Shown here: in pieces, positions 1 through 6,977 of the stretch
Position numbering within the stretch: the first letter of the stretch is position 1
Layout: each line of letters begins with the position of its first letter
Translations under genes and position numbers: made by a program
The notes under the pieces: generated by a model
Database searches by the model: none
The model's input: the letters and a program-made list of their open reading frames with translations, nothing else
What the model was told of the DNA's origin: nothing
Origin: CAZOWW01 sp964583765
GTDB taxonomy: Bacteria; Actinomycetota; Actinomycetes; Actinomycetales; Kineosporiaceae
Reading direction: 5' to 3'
Assembly: GCA_964583765.1 (NCBI GenBank)
Contig: CAZOWW010000125.1
Span: 1-16,214 of the forward strand
DNA: 16,214 nt

Positions 1-2
1 GG

Positions 3-1094
3 TCCGCCACCGGATTCCGGCTCAACGGCGTGGCCTGCGGCGGGGGCGGCGGCGGCGGAACGACCACCACGACCACCACGAACCGGACCACCGCCACCAC
101 CTCCACCACCCGCACGACCACGACCACCACCTCCACCACCCGCACGACCACCACGACCTCCAGTGGTGGGGGAGGGGGCACCACGTGCAGCGTGGCTCCC
201 GTGGACCCGAACGCGACCGCGCCGGCCAAGCACCTGCTGTGTTACCTCTACAGCGTCTACGGCAACCACATCCTGTCGGGCCAGCAGGAGTCGACCTGGG
301 TGAGCGGCCCCGACTACGAGATGAACTACATCCACAACATCTCCGGCAAGTACCCGGCGATCCGCGCCCAGGACATGGGTGACTCGCCGGACTTCGGGTC
401 CCGCGGCCTGGCCTGGTGGAATGCCGGCGGGATTCCGATGGTCAGCTATCACATGGGTGCCCCGAACCAGAGCGTCGACGGGTACGCGGGCTCGCAGCTC
501 ACGGCGAACATCAACAACGCGCTGACCGCCGGCACCTCGGACAACAACACCCTCAACGCCCGACTGGCCGCCTGGGCGACCCAACTGAAGATCATCCAGA
601 ACGGTGGCGGCGCGGTCATCCTGCGGCCGTGGCACGAGGCGTCCGGCACCTGGTTCTGGTGGAGCAAGGAAGGCGCGTCGCAGTACAACCGTCTGTGGAT
701 CTACACGTTCAACTACCTCACCAACACGCAGGGCGTCCACAACCTGGTCTGGCTGCACCCGTTCAACGGCTCGCCGTCCTCGGCCTGGTACCCCGGTAAG
801 CAGTACGTCGACATCGGTGGCGCCGACACGTACGCCGGCGACAACGGCTCGCAGATCTCGATGTACAACCAGGCCAAGGGCGTCTACGGATCCAGCATGC
901 CGATCGCGTTGCACGAGAACGGGCCGATCCCGGACCCGGACAAGTTGCAGTCCGACGGGGCGCACTGGGTGCTGTTCAACACCTGGCACACCACCTGGAT
1001 CACGAACACCACCCTGAACCCGGCATCGCTGATCAACAAGGTCTACAACAGCTCCTACGTCATCACCCGTGACGAGGTGCCCAATCTGAAGTAG
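3..1094 (+). CDS. Secreted GH26 beta-mannanase, 3' part, with trailing end of an upstream CBM2 (5' truncated by window)
   Basis: The frame is open from the left edge, so the true start lies outside the window; the first in-frame GTG (30) is internal. The first 13 residues end in LNGVACG, which matches the last strand and closing Cys of a CBM2 cellulose-binding module (the GH59 protein here ends LNGVPCG). A Gly run and a Thr-rich linker of about 45 residues follow, then a catalytic domain of about 295 residues. Counting from the GTG at 30, the domain has YGNHILSGQQES at its start, RPWHEASGTWFWW with Glu203 as acid/base and ALHENG with Glu296 as nucleophile. This Glu pair and spacing are typical of GH26 clan-A mannanases. 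The expected role is extracellular endo-cleavage of beta-1,4-mannan while bound to plant cell wall. Other GH26 activities (lichenase, xylanase) cannot be excluded. Confidence 0.88.
   Translation, partial: SATGFRLNGVACGGGGGGGTTTTTTTNRTTATTSTTRTTTTTTSTTRTTTTTSSGGGGGTTCSVAPVDPNATAPAKHLLCYLYSVYGNHILSGQQESTWVSGPDYEMNYIHNISGKYPAIRAQDMGDSPDFGSRGLAWWNAGGIPMVSYHMGAPNQSVDGYAGSQLTANINNALTAGTSDNNTLNARLAAWATQLKIIQNGGGAVILRPWHEASGTWFWWSKEGASQYNRLWIYTFNYLTNTQGVHNLVWLHPFNGSPSSAWYPGKQYVDIGGADTYAGDNGSQISMYNQAKGVYGSSMPIALHENGPIPDPDKLQSDGAHWVLFNTWHTTWITNTTLNPASLINKVYNSSYVITRDEVPNLK
58..174 (+). repeat. Thr-codon-rich linker repeat of the mannanase
   Basis: The stretch is almost entirely ACC/ACG/ACT-type codons encoding Thr, with Arg and Ser interruptions. 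A 27-nt segment at 94-120 recurs at 124-150 with a 30-bp period. Such linkers between CBM and catalytic domain are flexible and often O-glycosylated in actinobacteria, and they vary in length by replication slippage. Confidence 0.85.
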
Positions 1095-1104
1095 GCGCCG
1101 AGCT

Positions 1105-1142
1105 CCGGTGGCCGTCCCTCACGCCGGAGGGACGGCCACCGG
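1105..1142 (+). terminator. Strong hairpin terminator after the mannanase gene
   Basis: A perfect 16-bp inverted repeat (1105-1120 with 1127-1142, 6-nt loop) begins 10 bp after the stop codon and is followed by TCTTT. It should stop rightward transcription from the mannanase before the opposing regulator gene. Confidence 0.8.
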
Positions 1143-1203
1143 TCTTTCCCTCGCCGGCTCGACCCTCCAGGAGGACCTCGACGTGCTGCCGCAGTCCTCG
1201 CGA

Positions 1204-1225
1204 ACCCCTGGCCCGCCCCAGGGGT
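1204..1225 (-). terminator. Possible hairpin terminator after the MerR/B12 regulator
   Basis: ACCCCTGG at 1204-1211 pairs with CCAGGGGT at 1218-1225 across a 6-nt loop, about 50 bp past the leftward regulator's stop codon. There is no T-tract on the minus strand, so function is uncertain; high-GC actinobacteria often lack one. Confidence 0.35.
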
Positions 1226-1277
1226 CGATCTGCGAAAACGCGGGTCATCCTCACGTCGTGCGCGAGCCGTTCGGGCT

Positions 1278-2276
1278 TCAGCGACCGGAGGCCGCAACCT
1301 CCTGGGCGAGCCACTCGGCGGCGGCGGCGATGTCGTGACCCAATCGGTGGACGCCGGCGGGGGCGAGGTCCTGGTAGCGCCCGCCGACGGCGATCCGGGT
1401 CCGGGGGGAGTCGTGGGCGAGAGCCGTGACGACCGCGTTCAGTCCGGGCAGGTGGTCCGCGCAGGGAAGGGAGAGCACGGCGAATCGGGGGGGGTGGTGG
1501 GCCGCGGCGGCCGTCCAGTCCCGGGCCGGGAGGTCGGCGCCGAGGTAGGTGACCGTGAGTCCGGCCCGGCGAGCAGCGGTGGCGAAGGCGAGGATCCCGA
1601 GCTCGTGGCGGGCACCGGGGGGCATCCCCACGAGGACGCTCGCACCGTGCGGGTTCCGGGCCGCGGCCTCGTAGGCGGTGGCGAGGCGCCGGTGGACGGC
1701 GGAGGCGACGAGGTGCTCCCCGGCCACCGTGATCCGTCCGTCGGCCCAGGCCCGGCCGATCTCCTCGAGCCCGGGCATCAGCCAGGTGTCCACCACCGCC
1801 TCGAAGGAGCCGCGGCTGAACCACTCGTCCAGCAGCTCCGCCAGCCGCACGGCATCGAGGTCGGCGGCTGCCCGCACGAGCTCGGAGAAGGGGGCGCGGG
1901 CCCTCGTGTGCGGCGGCTCCTCGGACGGCGGAAGCCCGACCGGCGGGACCGTCCCATCCGTCGGTCCTGGTTCGCCGTCCCCACCGTCCCCACCGTCCCC
2001 GGTTGGCCCGGTGGGGATGGTCGGTCCGGTGGGGGCAGCGGGCACGTCGGGGGCAGCGGGGACGGCGCGTTCGACCTCGTGGGCCGCCTGCTGGGGTGAC
2101 CAGCCGGCCTCGACCAGGTCACGCATCGCGATGAGGGCGCGTAGATCCTGCCCGTCGTAGAGGCGGTAGCCCGATTCGGTACGGCGAGGGGTCACCACGC
2201 CGTAGCGGCGTTCCCAGGCCCGCAGGGTCGCGACCGGGATGCCGGTGAGGTCGGCCGCGTGCTTGATCGTGTACAT
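1278..2276 (-). CDS. MerR-family regulator with cobalamin-binding light-sensor domain (CarH/LitR type)
   Basis: The 332-residue protein begins with a MerR winged helix (YTIKHAADLTGIPVATLRAW through RRTESGYRLY, about 1-70). A Pro/Gly/Asp-rich linker (about 72-128) follows, then a four-helix cap (about 130-205) and a Rossmann-type B12 domain (about 212-330). The cap carries W177-x9-E187-H188, the Wx9EH sensor motif of CarH/LitR photoreceptors. The B12 domain has GARHELG with His224 at the lower cobalt-ligand position; the acidic residue of the usual (E/D)xHxxG motif is Ala222. A GG pair is at 298-299. Known family members bind adenosylcobalamin, tetramerise on promoters in the dark and release DNA on illumination. 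The ATG lies 7 nt after the SRPBCC stop codon, so the two are probably co-transcribed. Whether this one senses light or only B12 is inference. Confidence 0.88.
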   Translation of the reverse strand: MYTIKHAADLTGIPVATLRAWERRYGVVTPRRTESGYRLYDGQDLRALIAMRDLVEAGWSPQQAAHEVERAVPAAPDVPAAPTGPTIPTGPTGDGGDGGDGEPGPTDGTVPPVGLPPSEEPPHTRARAPFSELVRAAADLDAVRLAELLDEWFSRGSFEAVVDTWLMPGLEEIGRAWADGRITVAGEHLVASAVHRRLATAYEAAARNPHGASVLVGMPPGARHELGILAFATAARRAGLTVTYLGADLPARDWTAAAAHHPPRFAVLSLPCADHLPGLNAVVTALAHDSPRTRIAVGGRYQDLAPAGVHRLGHDIAAAAEWLAQEVAASGR

Positions 2277-2283
2277 GGTTCGT

Positions 2284-2730
2284 TCACCCCAGGGAACGGT
2301 GCAGATCGGCCAGGACTCGCCGGAGTCCTTCCTGCGCGGCGTCCCCCAACCTGTGGAAGGCCGGGGCCAGGAGCGGGGCGATCAGGCGCGAGACGCCCGT
2401 GAAGGTGAATTCGGCGCGGTACGTCAGCTCGGTCCGGCCCTCCGGCAGCGTACGCAGCGTCATGGTGTCGTTCGCGACGAGGGTCCGGTTCTCGCCCCGC
2501 AGGCTGATCAGCTGCCCTGGTACGAGCCGGGTGACGGCATAGGTGAGCTCGGTGGTCCGGCCGAGGAACCGAGAGGTGTTCCGGTACTCGGTGCCGACCC
2601 CGCCCTGTCCGCGGGTCCGCACGGTGCGGACCGTGCCCGGATCCCACTGGGTCGTGGTCGTGAAGTCGCTGACGTAGGCGAAGACCGCCTCGGACGGGCA
2701 GTCGGTCGTCACGGTGCGGGTGAGAACCAT
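2284..2730 (-). CDS. SRPBCC (START/polyketide cyclase-like) ligand-binding protein
   Basis: The 148-residue protein begins MVLTRTVTTDCPSEAVFAYV and has the SRPBCC fold pattern: an N-terminal beta strand, a helix with a D-F-x-W signature (VSDFTTTTQWDPG), a run of beta strands and a long C-terminal helix. The ATG at 2730 is preceded by GGGAGGG at good spacing. An upstream in-frame start at 2877 was rejected because it would run through the divergent promoter. The family binds hydrophobic ligands such as lipids or polyketides. Small SRPBCC genes commonly accompany DUF1365, FAD oxidoreductase and CFA-like genes, suggesting a role with a lipid product. It is first in the leftward pair, ahead of the CarH-type regulator. 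No enzymatic activity can be inferred. Confidence 0.8.
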   Translation of the reverse strand: MVLTRTVTTDCPSEAVFAYVSDFTTTTQWDPGTVRTVRTRGQGGVGTEYRNTSRFLGRTTELTYAVTRLVPGQLISLRGENRTLVANDTMTLRTLPEGRTELTYRAEFTFTGVSRLIAPLLAPAFHRLGDAAQEGLRRVLADLHRSLG

Positions 2731-2758
2731 CGTCCCTCCCTCTACCTTGAACAAACAT

Positions 2759-2787
2759 TTGACGAGGTGTCGATGGAAGCCTAGAGT
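2759..2787 (+). promoter_or_regulatory. Predicted sigma70-type promoter for the rightward five-gene operon
   Basis: TTGACG (2759-2764) and TAGAGT (2782-2787) are separated by 17 bp. The predicted start near 2794 gives a leader of about 68 nt to the ATG at 2862, which has GGAGG at 2852-2856. Confidence 0.6.
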
Positions 2788-2806
2788 CTGGACGAAGGTT
2801 GTACAA
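2778..2806 (-). promoter_or_regulatory. Predicted promoter for the leftward SRPBCC-regulator pair
   Basis: On the minus strand TTGTAC (2806-2801) and TAGGCT (2783-2778) are 17 bp apart. The element overlaps the rightward promoter and its -35 lies inside the TTGTACAA palindrome, so one bound protein could block both directions. Confidence 0.5.
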
Positions 2807-2861
2807 GATGGGGGTCGCACGGGACGCAGGTCGTACACGTCGATGATCACTGGAGGGCACG

Positions 2862-4130
2862 ATGAGAACCGCCACACCAGGCATCGCGGTCGTCGGCGCG
2901 GGGGTGTCCGGCCTCACCGCCGCCCACGTGCTGGCTCGCCGTCGGCCGGTCACCGTGTTCGAGACCGACGATCGGTTGGGCGGCCATGCCCACACCCACG
3001 CGGTCCGCACGGGTGACGGGCGGGAGCTGCGCATCGACAGCGGATTCATCGTCCACAACGAGCGGACCTACCCCCGCCTGCTCCGGCTGTTCGCCGAACT
3101 GGGCGTGCAGACCCAGTCGAGCGAGATGAGCATGAGCATCACCTGCGAGGGATGCGGTCTGTCCTATGCCGGGGGCCGGGGGATCGGCGGGATCCTGGCC
3201 CAACCGCGTCGGGCGGCGGATCCGCGGTTCGTGCGCATGCTCACCGAGGTCCCGCGGTTCCACCGCCGGGCCAGGGCACTTCTCGCCGGTCCCACCCACG
3301 ACGATCCGACCTGGGGTGAGTTCCTCGCCGGTGCGGGTTTCTCGTCGTACTTCGTCCAGCACTTCGCCGTCCCGCTCGTGGCCTGCGTGTGGTCCTGCGG
3401 CGACGCCGACGCCCTGGACTACCCGGCCCGTCACCTGTTCGAGTTCCTCGACCATCACGGCATGTTGACCGTCACCGGCTCGCCCGTCTGGCGCACCGTG
3501 ACCGGAGGATCGGCGGCCTATGTCGAGCGGATCGCCGAACGCCTCCCCGACGTGCGTCGTGGGGTCCCGGTCATGTCGGTGACGCGACACGCCGACGGGG
3601 TGGACGTCCGCACCGCCGACGGCGTGACGGCCACGTTCGAGGGGGTCGTCCTGGCCGTGCACGCCGATCAGGCCCTCACCGTCTTGGCAGACGCCACGCC
3701 GGCCGAGAAGGCGGATCTGGGCGCGATCGGCTACTCCTCGAACCCGACCTGGTTGCACCGCGACGGCTCCGTGCTTCCCCGGACCGCGCGGGCTCGGGGG
3801 TCGTGGAACTACCGGATGCGTTCCTGCGACGAGGGCTCTGCCGGAGTCCTGGTGAGCTACTGGATGAACCGGCTCCAGCGCCTGGGGTCCGGCGAGGACT
3901 TCGTCGTCACCCTCAACCCGGACGGTCGGGTCGACCCGGGGTCCGTGATCGCCCGGATGACCTACTCCCATCCCGTGTTCACCCGCGAGGCCGTCGCCGC
4001 AGCCGCCAGGCTGCGTACCGCCGGAGGCGACCGCCTCGCCTTCGCGGGCGCCCACCTGGGCTGGGGCTTCCACGAGGACGGGTGCCGTTCCGGTGTCGAG
4101 GCGGCCGCGTTCTTCGGGGTGACCTGGTGA
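2862..4130 (+). CDS. FAD-dependent oxidoreductase, amine-oxidase/flavin-containing superfamily (DUF1365-linked type)
   Basis: The 422-residue protein starts with a dinucleotide-binding motif GAGVSG (12-17), an acidic residue ending strand two (Glu34) and the RLGGHAHTH motif typical of amine-oxidase-like and phytoene-desaturase-like flavoproteins. The C-terminus has the second FAD contact, FAGAHLGWGFHEDGCRSG. Its length matches the NAD(P)/FAD-binding protein that sits next to DUF1365 and CFA-like methyltransferase genes in many proteobacteria and actinobacteria. A likely role is oxidation or desaturation of a fatty-acyl chain that is then methylated; this is inference from context. It is first in the rightward operon and ends in a GTGA overlap with the next gene. 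The start is supported by GGAGG 5 nt upstream of the ATG. Confidence 0.85.
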   Translation: MRTATPGIAVVGAGVSGLTAAHVLARRRPVTVFETDDRLGGHAHTHAVRTGDGRELRIDSGFIVHNERTYPRLLRLFAELGVQTQSSEMSMSITCEGCGLSYAGGRGIGGILAQPRRAADPRFVRMLTEVPRFHRRARALLAGPTHDDPTWGEFLAGAGFSSYFVQHFAVPLVACVWSCGDADALDYPARHLFEFLDHHGMLTVTGSPVWRTVTGGSAAYVERIAERLPDVRRGVPVMSVTRHADGVDVRTADGVTATFEGVVLAVHADQALTVLADATPAEKADLGAIGYSSNPTWLHRDGSVLPRTARARGSWNYRMRSCDEGSAGVLVSYWMNRLQRLGSGEDFVVTLNPDGRVDPGSVIARMTYSHPVFTREAVAAAARLRTAGGDRLAFAGAHLGWGFHEDGCRSGVEAAAFFGVTW

Positions 4131-4882
4131 ACCCGACGGTCGTCGTGCCCGCGCTGCCGGCCCTGGTCGTCGGGCGGGTGCGGCACACCCGGCACCGGCC
4201 CCTCCCGAGTTCCTTCACCCACCGCCACTACCAGTGGCTCGTCGATCTGGACGATCTCCCTCGCGTGCCCCGGCCGCTGCGTGCCCTGGCCCGCTTCGAC
4301 GTCCGGGATCACCTCGACTCGGGTCGTCTCGGCGGGGGGATCCGGGCCGACCTGCAACGTTTCCTCGCCCGGCGCGGGGTGGAGCTCGATGCGCGGGACC
4401 GAGTGATCATGCTCGCCCATGCCCGGGTGCTCGGCCACGCCTTCGACCCGCTGACCGTCTTCTGGTGCCTGTCACCGACCGGGACGGTGCGCGCGGTCGT
4501 CCTGGAGGTGCACAACACCTACGGGGAGAGGCACGCCTATCTGCTGGACGTCGACGAGCACGGGACGGCGAGGCAGGACAAGGAGTTCTACGTCTCGCCC
4601 TTCAACGACGTCTCCGGCAGCTACCGGATCCAGCTGCGGCTGACGCCGGGGACCGTCGTGGTCGGTGTCGCGCTGGACCGGGACGGGGAACGGATCCTGA
4701 CCGCGACCGTGACCGGAACCCCGCGCGAGGCCACCACCCGTGCCCTGGTGAGGACGGCCCTCACGCACCCGTTCATGACCCACCGGGTCAGCGTTCTCAT
4801 CCGCATCCACGGGATCCGGTTGTGGCTGCGTCGCCTGCCGGTCCGGCAGAGAATCCCCCACTCGAAGGAGGCCGTTCGATGA
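4127..4882 (+). CDS. DUF1365 family protein
   Basis: The 251-residue protein starts at a GTG overlapping the preceding TGA (GTGA). Diagnostic blocks are RVRHTRHRPLPSSFTHRHY (about 17-35), GHAFDPLTVFWC (103-114), EVHNTYGERHAYLL (127-140) and KEFYVSPFNDVSGSY (152-166). These are the conserved blocks of DUF1365, a family almost always next to an FAD oxidoreductase and a CFA-like methyltransferase. Homologues in Rhodobacter and Vibrio belong to the ChrR/sigma-E singlet-oxygen regulon. The biochemical role is not settled; its association with fatty-acid-modifying enzymes suggests a lipid step. It is translationally coupled on both sides. Upstream in-frame sequence to 3389 is antisense-like noise inside the oxidoreductase gene and was excluded. 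Confidence 0.87.
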   Translation: MNPTVVVPALPALVVGRVRHTRHRPLPSSFTHRHYQWLVDLDDLPRVPRPLRALARFDVRDHLDSGRLGGGIRADLQRFLARRGVELDARDRVIMLAHARVLGHAFDPLTVFWCLSPTGTVRAVVLEVHNTYGERHAYLLDVDEHGTARQDKEFYVSPFNDVSGSYRIQLRLTPGTVVVGVALDRDGERILTATVTGTPREATTRALVRTALTHPFMTHRVSVLIRIHGIRLWLRRLPVRQRIPHSKEAVR

Positions 4883-6159
4883 GCACCATGAGTCAGGCGC
4901 GACGACGACCCGGACCGATGGTCCGTCGGGCGCGCGTGCGGGCCACCCTCGCCCGAATGATCCTCGCCTCCGTCCTGCGCCGGATCCCCGTGCGGGTCCT
5001 GCTCCCGGACGGGTCACTGCTGGGGACCCCGGACCCGGACCTGGCGCCGGACGCCCCGACCCTGCAGATCGTGCGGCCCGCGGCCCTGTTCGAGCGGCTC
5101 GCCGCCCATCCCAAGATCGGGATCGGCGAGTCCTACACGGCCGGGGACTGGCGTCCCGCCCCGGGAACCGATCTGGCCGCGGTCCTGACCCCCTTCGCGC
5201 ACCGGATGACCACCGCCGTCCCGCCCGTCCTGAGGCGATTGCGCGGGTTCGTCGACCGGCGCATCCCCGCCCAGCAGCGCAACACCGTCAGCGGGTCGAG
5301 GCAGAACATCCGCGCCCACTACGACCTGAGCAACGACCTGTTCGCCTCCTTCCTCGACGAGACGCTCAGCTACAGCTCCGCGCTCTTCGACCAGGAGCGT
5401 CCCTTCGCCGAGCAGGACCTCACCCGGGCACAGCTGCGCAAGGTCCACGCCGTCCTGGACCTGGCCGGGGTCGGTCCGGGGATGAGCGTCCTGGAGATCG
5501 GCACCGGCTGGGGCACCCTGGCCATCGAGGCCGCGCGGCGGGGGGCCAGGGTCACCACCGTCACCCTGTCCGTCGAACAGGCCGAGCTCGCGCGGGCGCG
5601 CGTCGCGCAGCGCGGGCTCGCGGAACTGGTGGACGTCCGGCTCCTCGACTACCGGGAGGTCGAGGGCACCTTCGACGCCATCGTCAGCGTGGAGATGATC
5701 GAGGCCGTCGGGCAGGAGTACTGGCCGACGTACTTCGCGGCCCTGGACCGGCTCCTCGCCCCGGGCGGGAGCGTCGCCCTCCAGTCGATCCTGATGTCGC
5801 ACGACCGGTACCTGGCGACCCGCCGTTCCTTCGGGTGGATCCAGAAGCACATCTTCCCCGGAGGACTCATCCCCTCACTCGAGGCGATCGACGAGGTCAC
5901 CAGCTCCCACACCGGGCTGCGCGTGAGCCACGTGAGCCGGTTCGGGCCCCACTACGCCGAGACCCTGCGACGGTGGCGGGAGAGCTTCACCGCGGCGCGC
6001 CCCCGGATCGAGCGGCTCGGATTCGACGAGGAGTTCCGGCGAACCTGGGAGTTCTACCTCGCCTACTGCGAGGCCGGGTTCGCCGCCGGGTACCTCGACG
6101 TCGCCCACCTGCGGCTGCAGCGGCCCACCGGCCGGTCGCCGAAGGGGGGCCTGCGGTGA
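4879..6159 (+). CDS. Cyclopropane-fatty-acid-synthase-like SAM-dependent methyltransferase
   Basis: The 426-residue protein starts at ATG 4879, overlapping the previous stop (ATGA), with AAGGAGG 7 nt upstream. It has the CFA N-terminal domain (about 25-135), HYDLSNDLF (147-155), the SAM motif LEIGTGWG (205-212), VEMIEAVG (271-278) and KHIFPGG (323-329). It should transfer a methyl(ene) group from SAM to unsaturated acyl chains of membrane phospholipids. By my alignment from memory to E. coli Cfa, the bicarbonate-site Cys139 is Ser167 and His266 is Gln302, while Glu239 (Glu275) and the HYA Tyr (Tyr359) remain. This looks typical of the DUF1365-linked subfamily and suggests a product other than a plain cyclopropane, for example a methylated or furan-type fatty acid. 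The symbol cfa is withheld for that reason. Confidence 0.88.
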   Translation: MSTMSQARRRPGPMVRRARVRATLARMILASVLRRIPVRVLLPDGSLLGTPDPDLAPDAPTLQIVRPAALFERLAAHPKIGIGESYTAGDWRPAPGTDLAAVLTPFAHRMTTAVPPVLRRLRGFVDRRIPAQQRNTVSGSRQNIRAHYDLSNDLFASFLDETLSYSSALFDQERPFAEQDLTRAQLRKVHAVLDLAGVGPGMSVLEIGTGWGTLAIEAARRGARVTTVTLSVEQAELARARVAQRGLAELVDVRLLDYREVEGTFDAIVSVEMIEAVGQEYWPTYFAALDRLLAPGGSVALQSILMSHDRYLATRRSFGWIQKHIFPGGLIPSLEAIDEVTSSHTGLRVSHVSRFGPHYAETLRRWRESFTAARPRIERLGFDEEFRRTWEFYLAYCEAGFAAGYLDVAHLRLQRPTGRSPKGGLR

Positions 6160-6977
6160 GGACGGCGGGGACCGACGCCGGCCGGACGTCGCCGAGCCGG
6201 CTCGCCGGTCAACGGATCTGGCTGGTCGGTGCCTCCAGCGGCATCGGCGCGGCCCTGGCCCGGGAACTGCACCGCCGCGGCGCCCGGGTCGCGATCACCG
6301 CCCGGACCGTGGAACGGCTCGCTCTGGTCGCCGGGGGAGAGCTGCCCGTCGTCGCGGCCGACGTCACCGATCGGGCCGCGGTCACGGCGGGGGCCCTGGC
6401 CGCGGAGCAGGCCCTGAGCGGGCTGGACATGGTCATCTGGTGCGCCGGGTACTGGCAGCAGTTCGACTCCTCCCACTGGGACCAGGACGCCTTCGCCCGG
6501 CACGTCGAGATCAACCTGCTCGGTCTCAACAACGTCCTGGCGGCCGTGGTGCCCGCGATGGTGGCCGGGGGGAGCGGGCAGATCGTCGGAGTGGCCTCGG
6601 TCGCCGGATACCGCGGCCTGCCCGGCTCGGAGGCCTACGGTGCGACGAAGGCGGCCCAGATCAACCTGCTGGAATCGCTGCGGACGTCCCTGTCCCGCCA
6701 CGGGATCCGGGTCACCACCGTGTGTCCCGGGTTCGTGCGGACCCCGATGACGTCGGCCAACACCTTCCCGATGCCCTTCATCGTCGAGGCCGAGGAGGCG
6801 GCTCGGTCCATCGCCGACGGTCTGGAACGCGGACGGATGGAGATCGTCTTCCCGCTGCGGATGGCCGTGCTCATGAAGCTGGCCCGGCTCCTGCCGGTGC
6901 GGGTCTGGGCGGCGCTGGCCTCGCGGGGTTCGGCGAGGAGTTCGAGAGTGCCCGATCACCGAGGAGGTACGCGATGA
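6156..6977 (+). CDS. Short-chain dehydrogenase/reductase (classical SDR)
   Basis: The 273-residue protein starts at a GTG overlapping the methyltransferase stop (GTGA), with a G-rich Shine-Dalgarno just upstream. Classical SDR features are all present: cofactor motif GASSGIG (25-31), CAG in place of NAG (96-98), Asn120, catalytic Ser148, Tyr161-x3-Lys165 and CPG (190-192). Arg50 after strand two favours NADP(H). The C-terminal segment (about 230-255) is hydrophobic and may contact membrane. SDRs are regular members of CFA/DUF1365 clusters. The substrate, perhaps an oxidised or keto-acyl lipid, is not shown by the sequence. The long in-frame extension upstream to 5835 lies inside the methyltransferase gene and is not used. 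Confidence 0.87.
   Translation: MRTAGTDAGRTSPSRLAGQRIWLVGASSGIGAALARELHRRGARVAITARTVERLALVAGGELPVVAADVTDRAAVTAGALAAEQALSGLDMVIWCAGYWQQFDSSHWDQDAFARHVEINLLGLNNVLAAVVPAMVAGGSGQIVGVASVAGYRGLPGSEAYGATKAAQINLLESLRTSLSRHGIRVTTVCPGFVRTPMTSANTFPMPFIVEAEEAARSIADGLERGRMEIVFPLRMAVLMKLARLLPVRVWAALASRGSARSSRVPDHRGGTR

Larger units (their letters stand above)
2747..2838. promoter_or_regulatory. Candidate CarH/LitR operator cluster
   Basis: TTGTACAA (2799-2806) is a perfect 8-bp palindrome. Related elements are TTGAACAA (2747-2754), TCGCAC (2815-2820) and TCGTACAC (2831-2838). The elements at 2799, 2815 and 2831 are spaced exactly 16 bp apart and share TnGyAC. They surround the -10/start region of both predicted promoters, as expected for a dark-state repressor. 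That the neighbouring MerR/B12 protein binds here is inferred from position. Confidence 0.45.

Noticed and set aside
1335..2160. Plus-strand ORFs opposite the MerR/B12 regulator
   Set aside because: Gly/Val/Arg-rich shadow translations of a gene with clear domain motifs on the minus strand.
2731..2877. Longer SRPBCC start at 2877
   Set aside because: It would overlap both predicted promoters and the start of the divergent gene; the ATG at 2730 has GGGAGGG and begins exactly at the domain.
4234..4878. N-terminal extension of the methyltransferase frame upstream of 4879
   Set aside because: It lies inside the DUF1365 gene in another frame, gives an Arg/Pro/Gly shadow product, and the ATG at 4879 has AAGGAGG.
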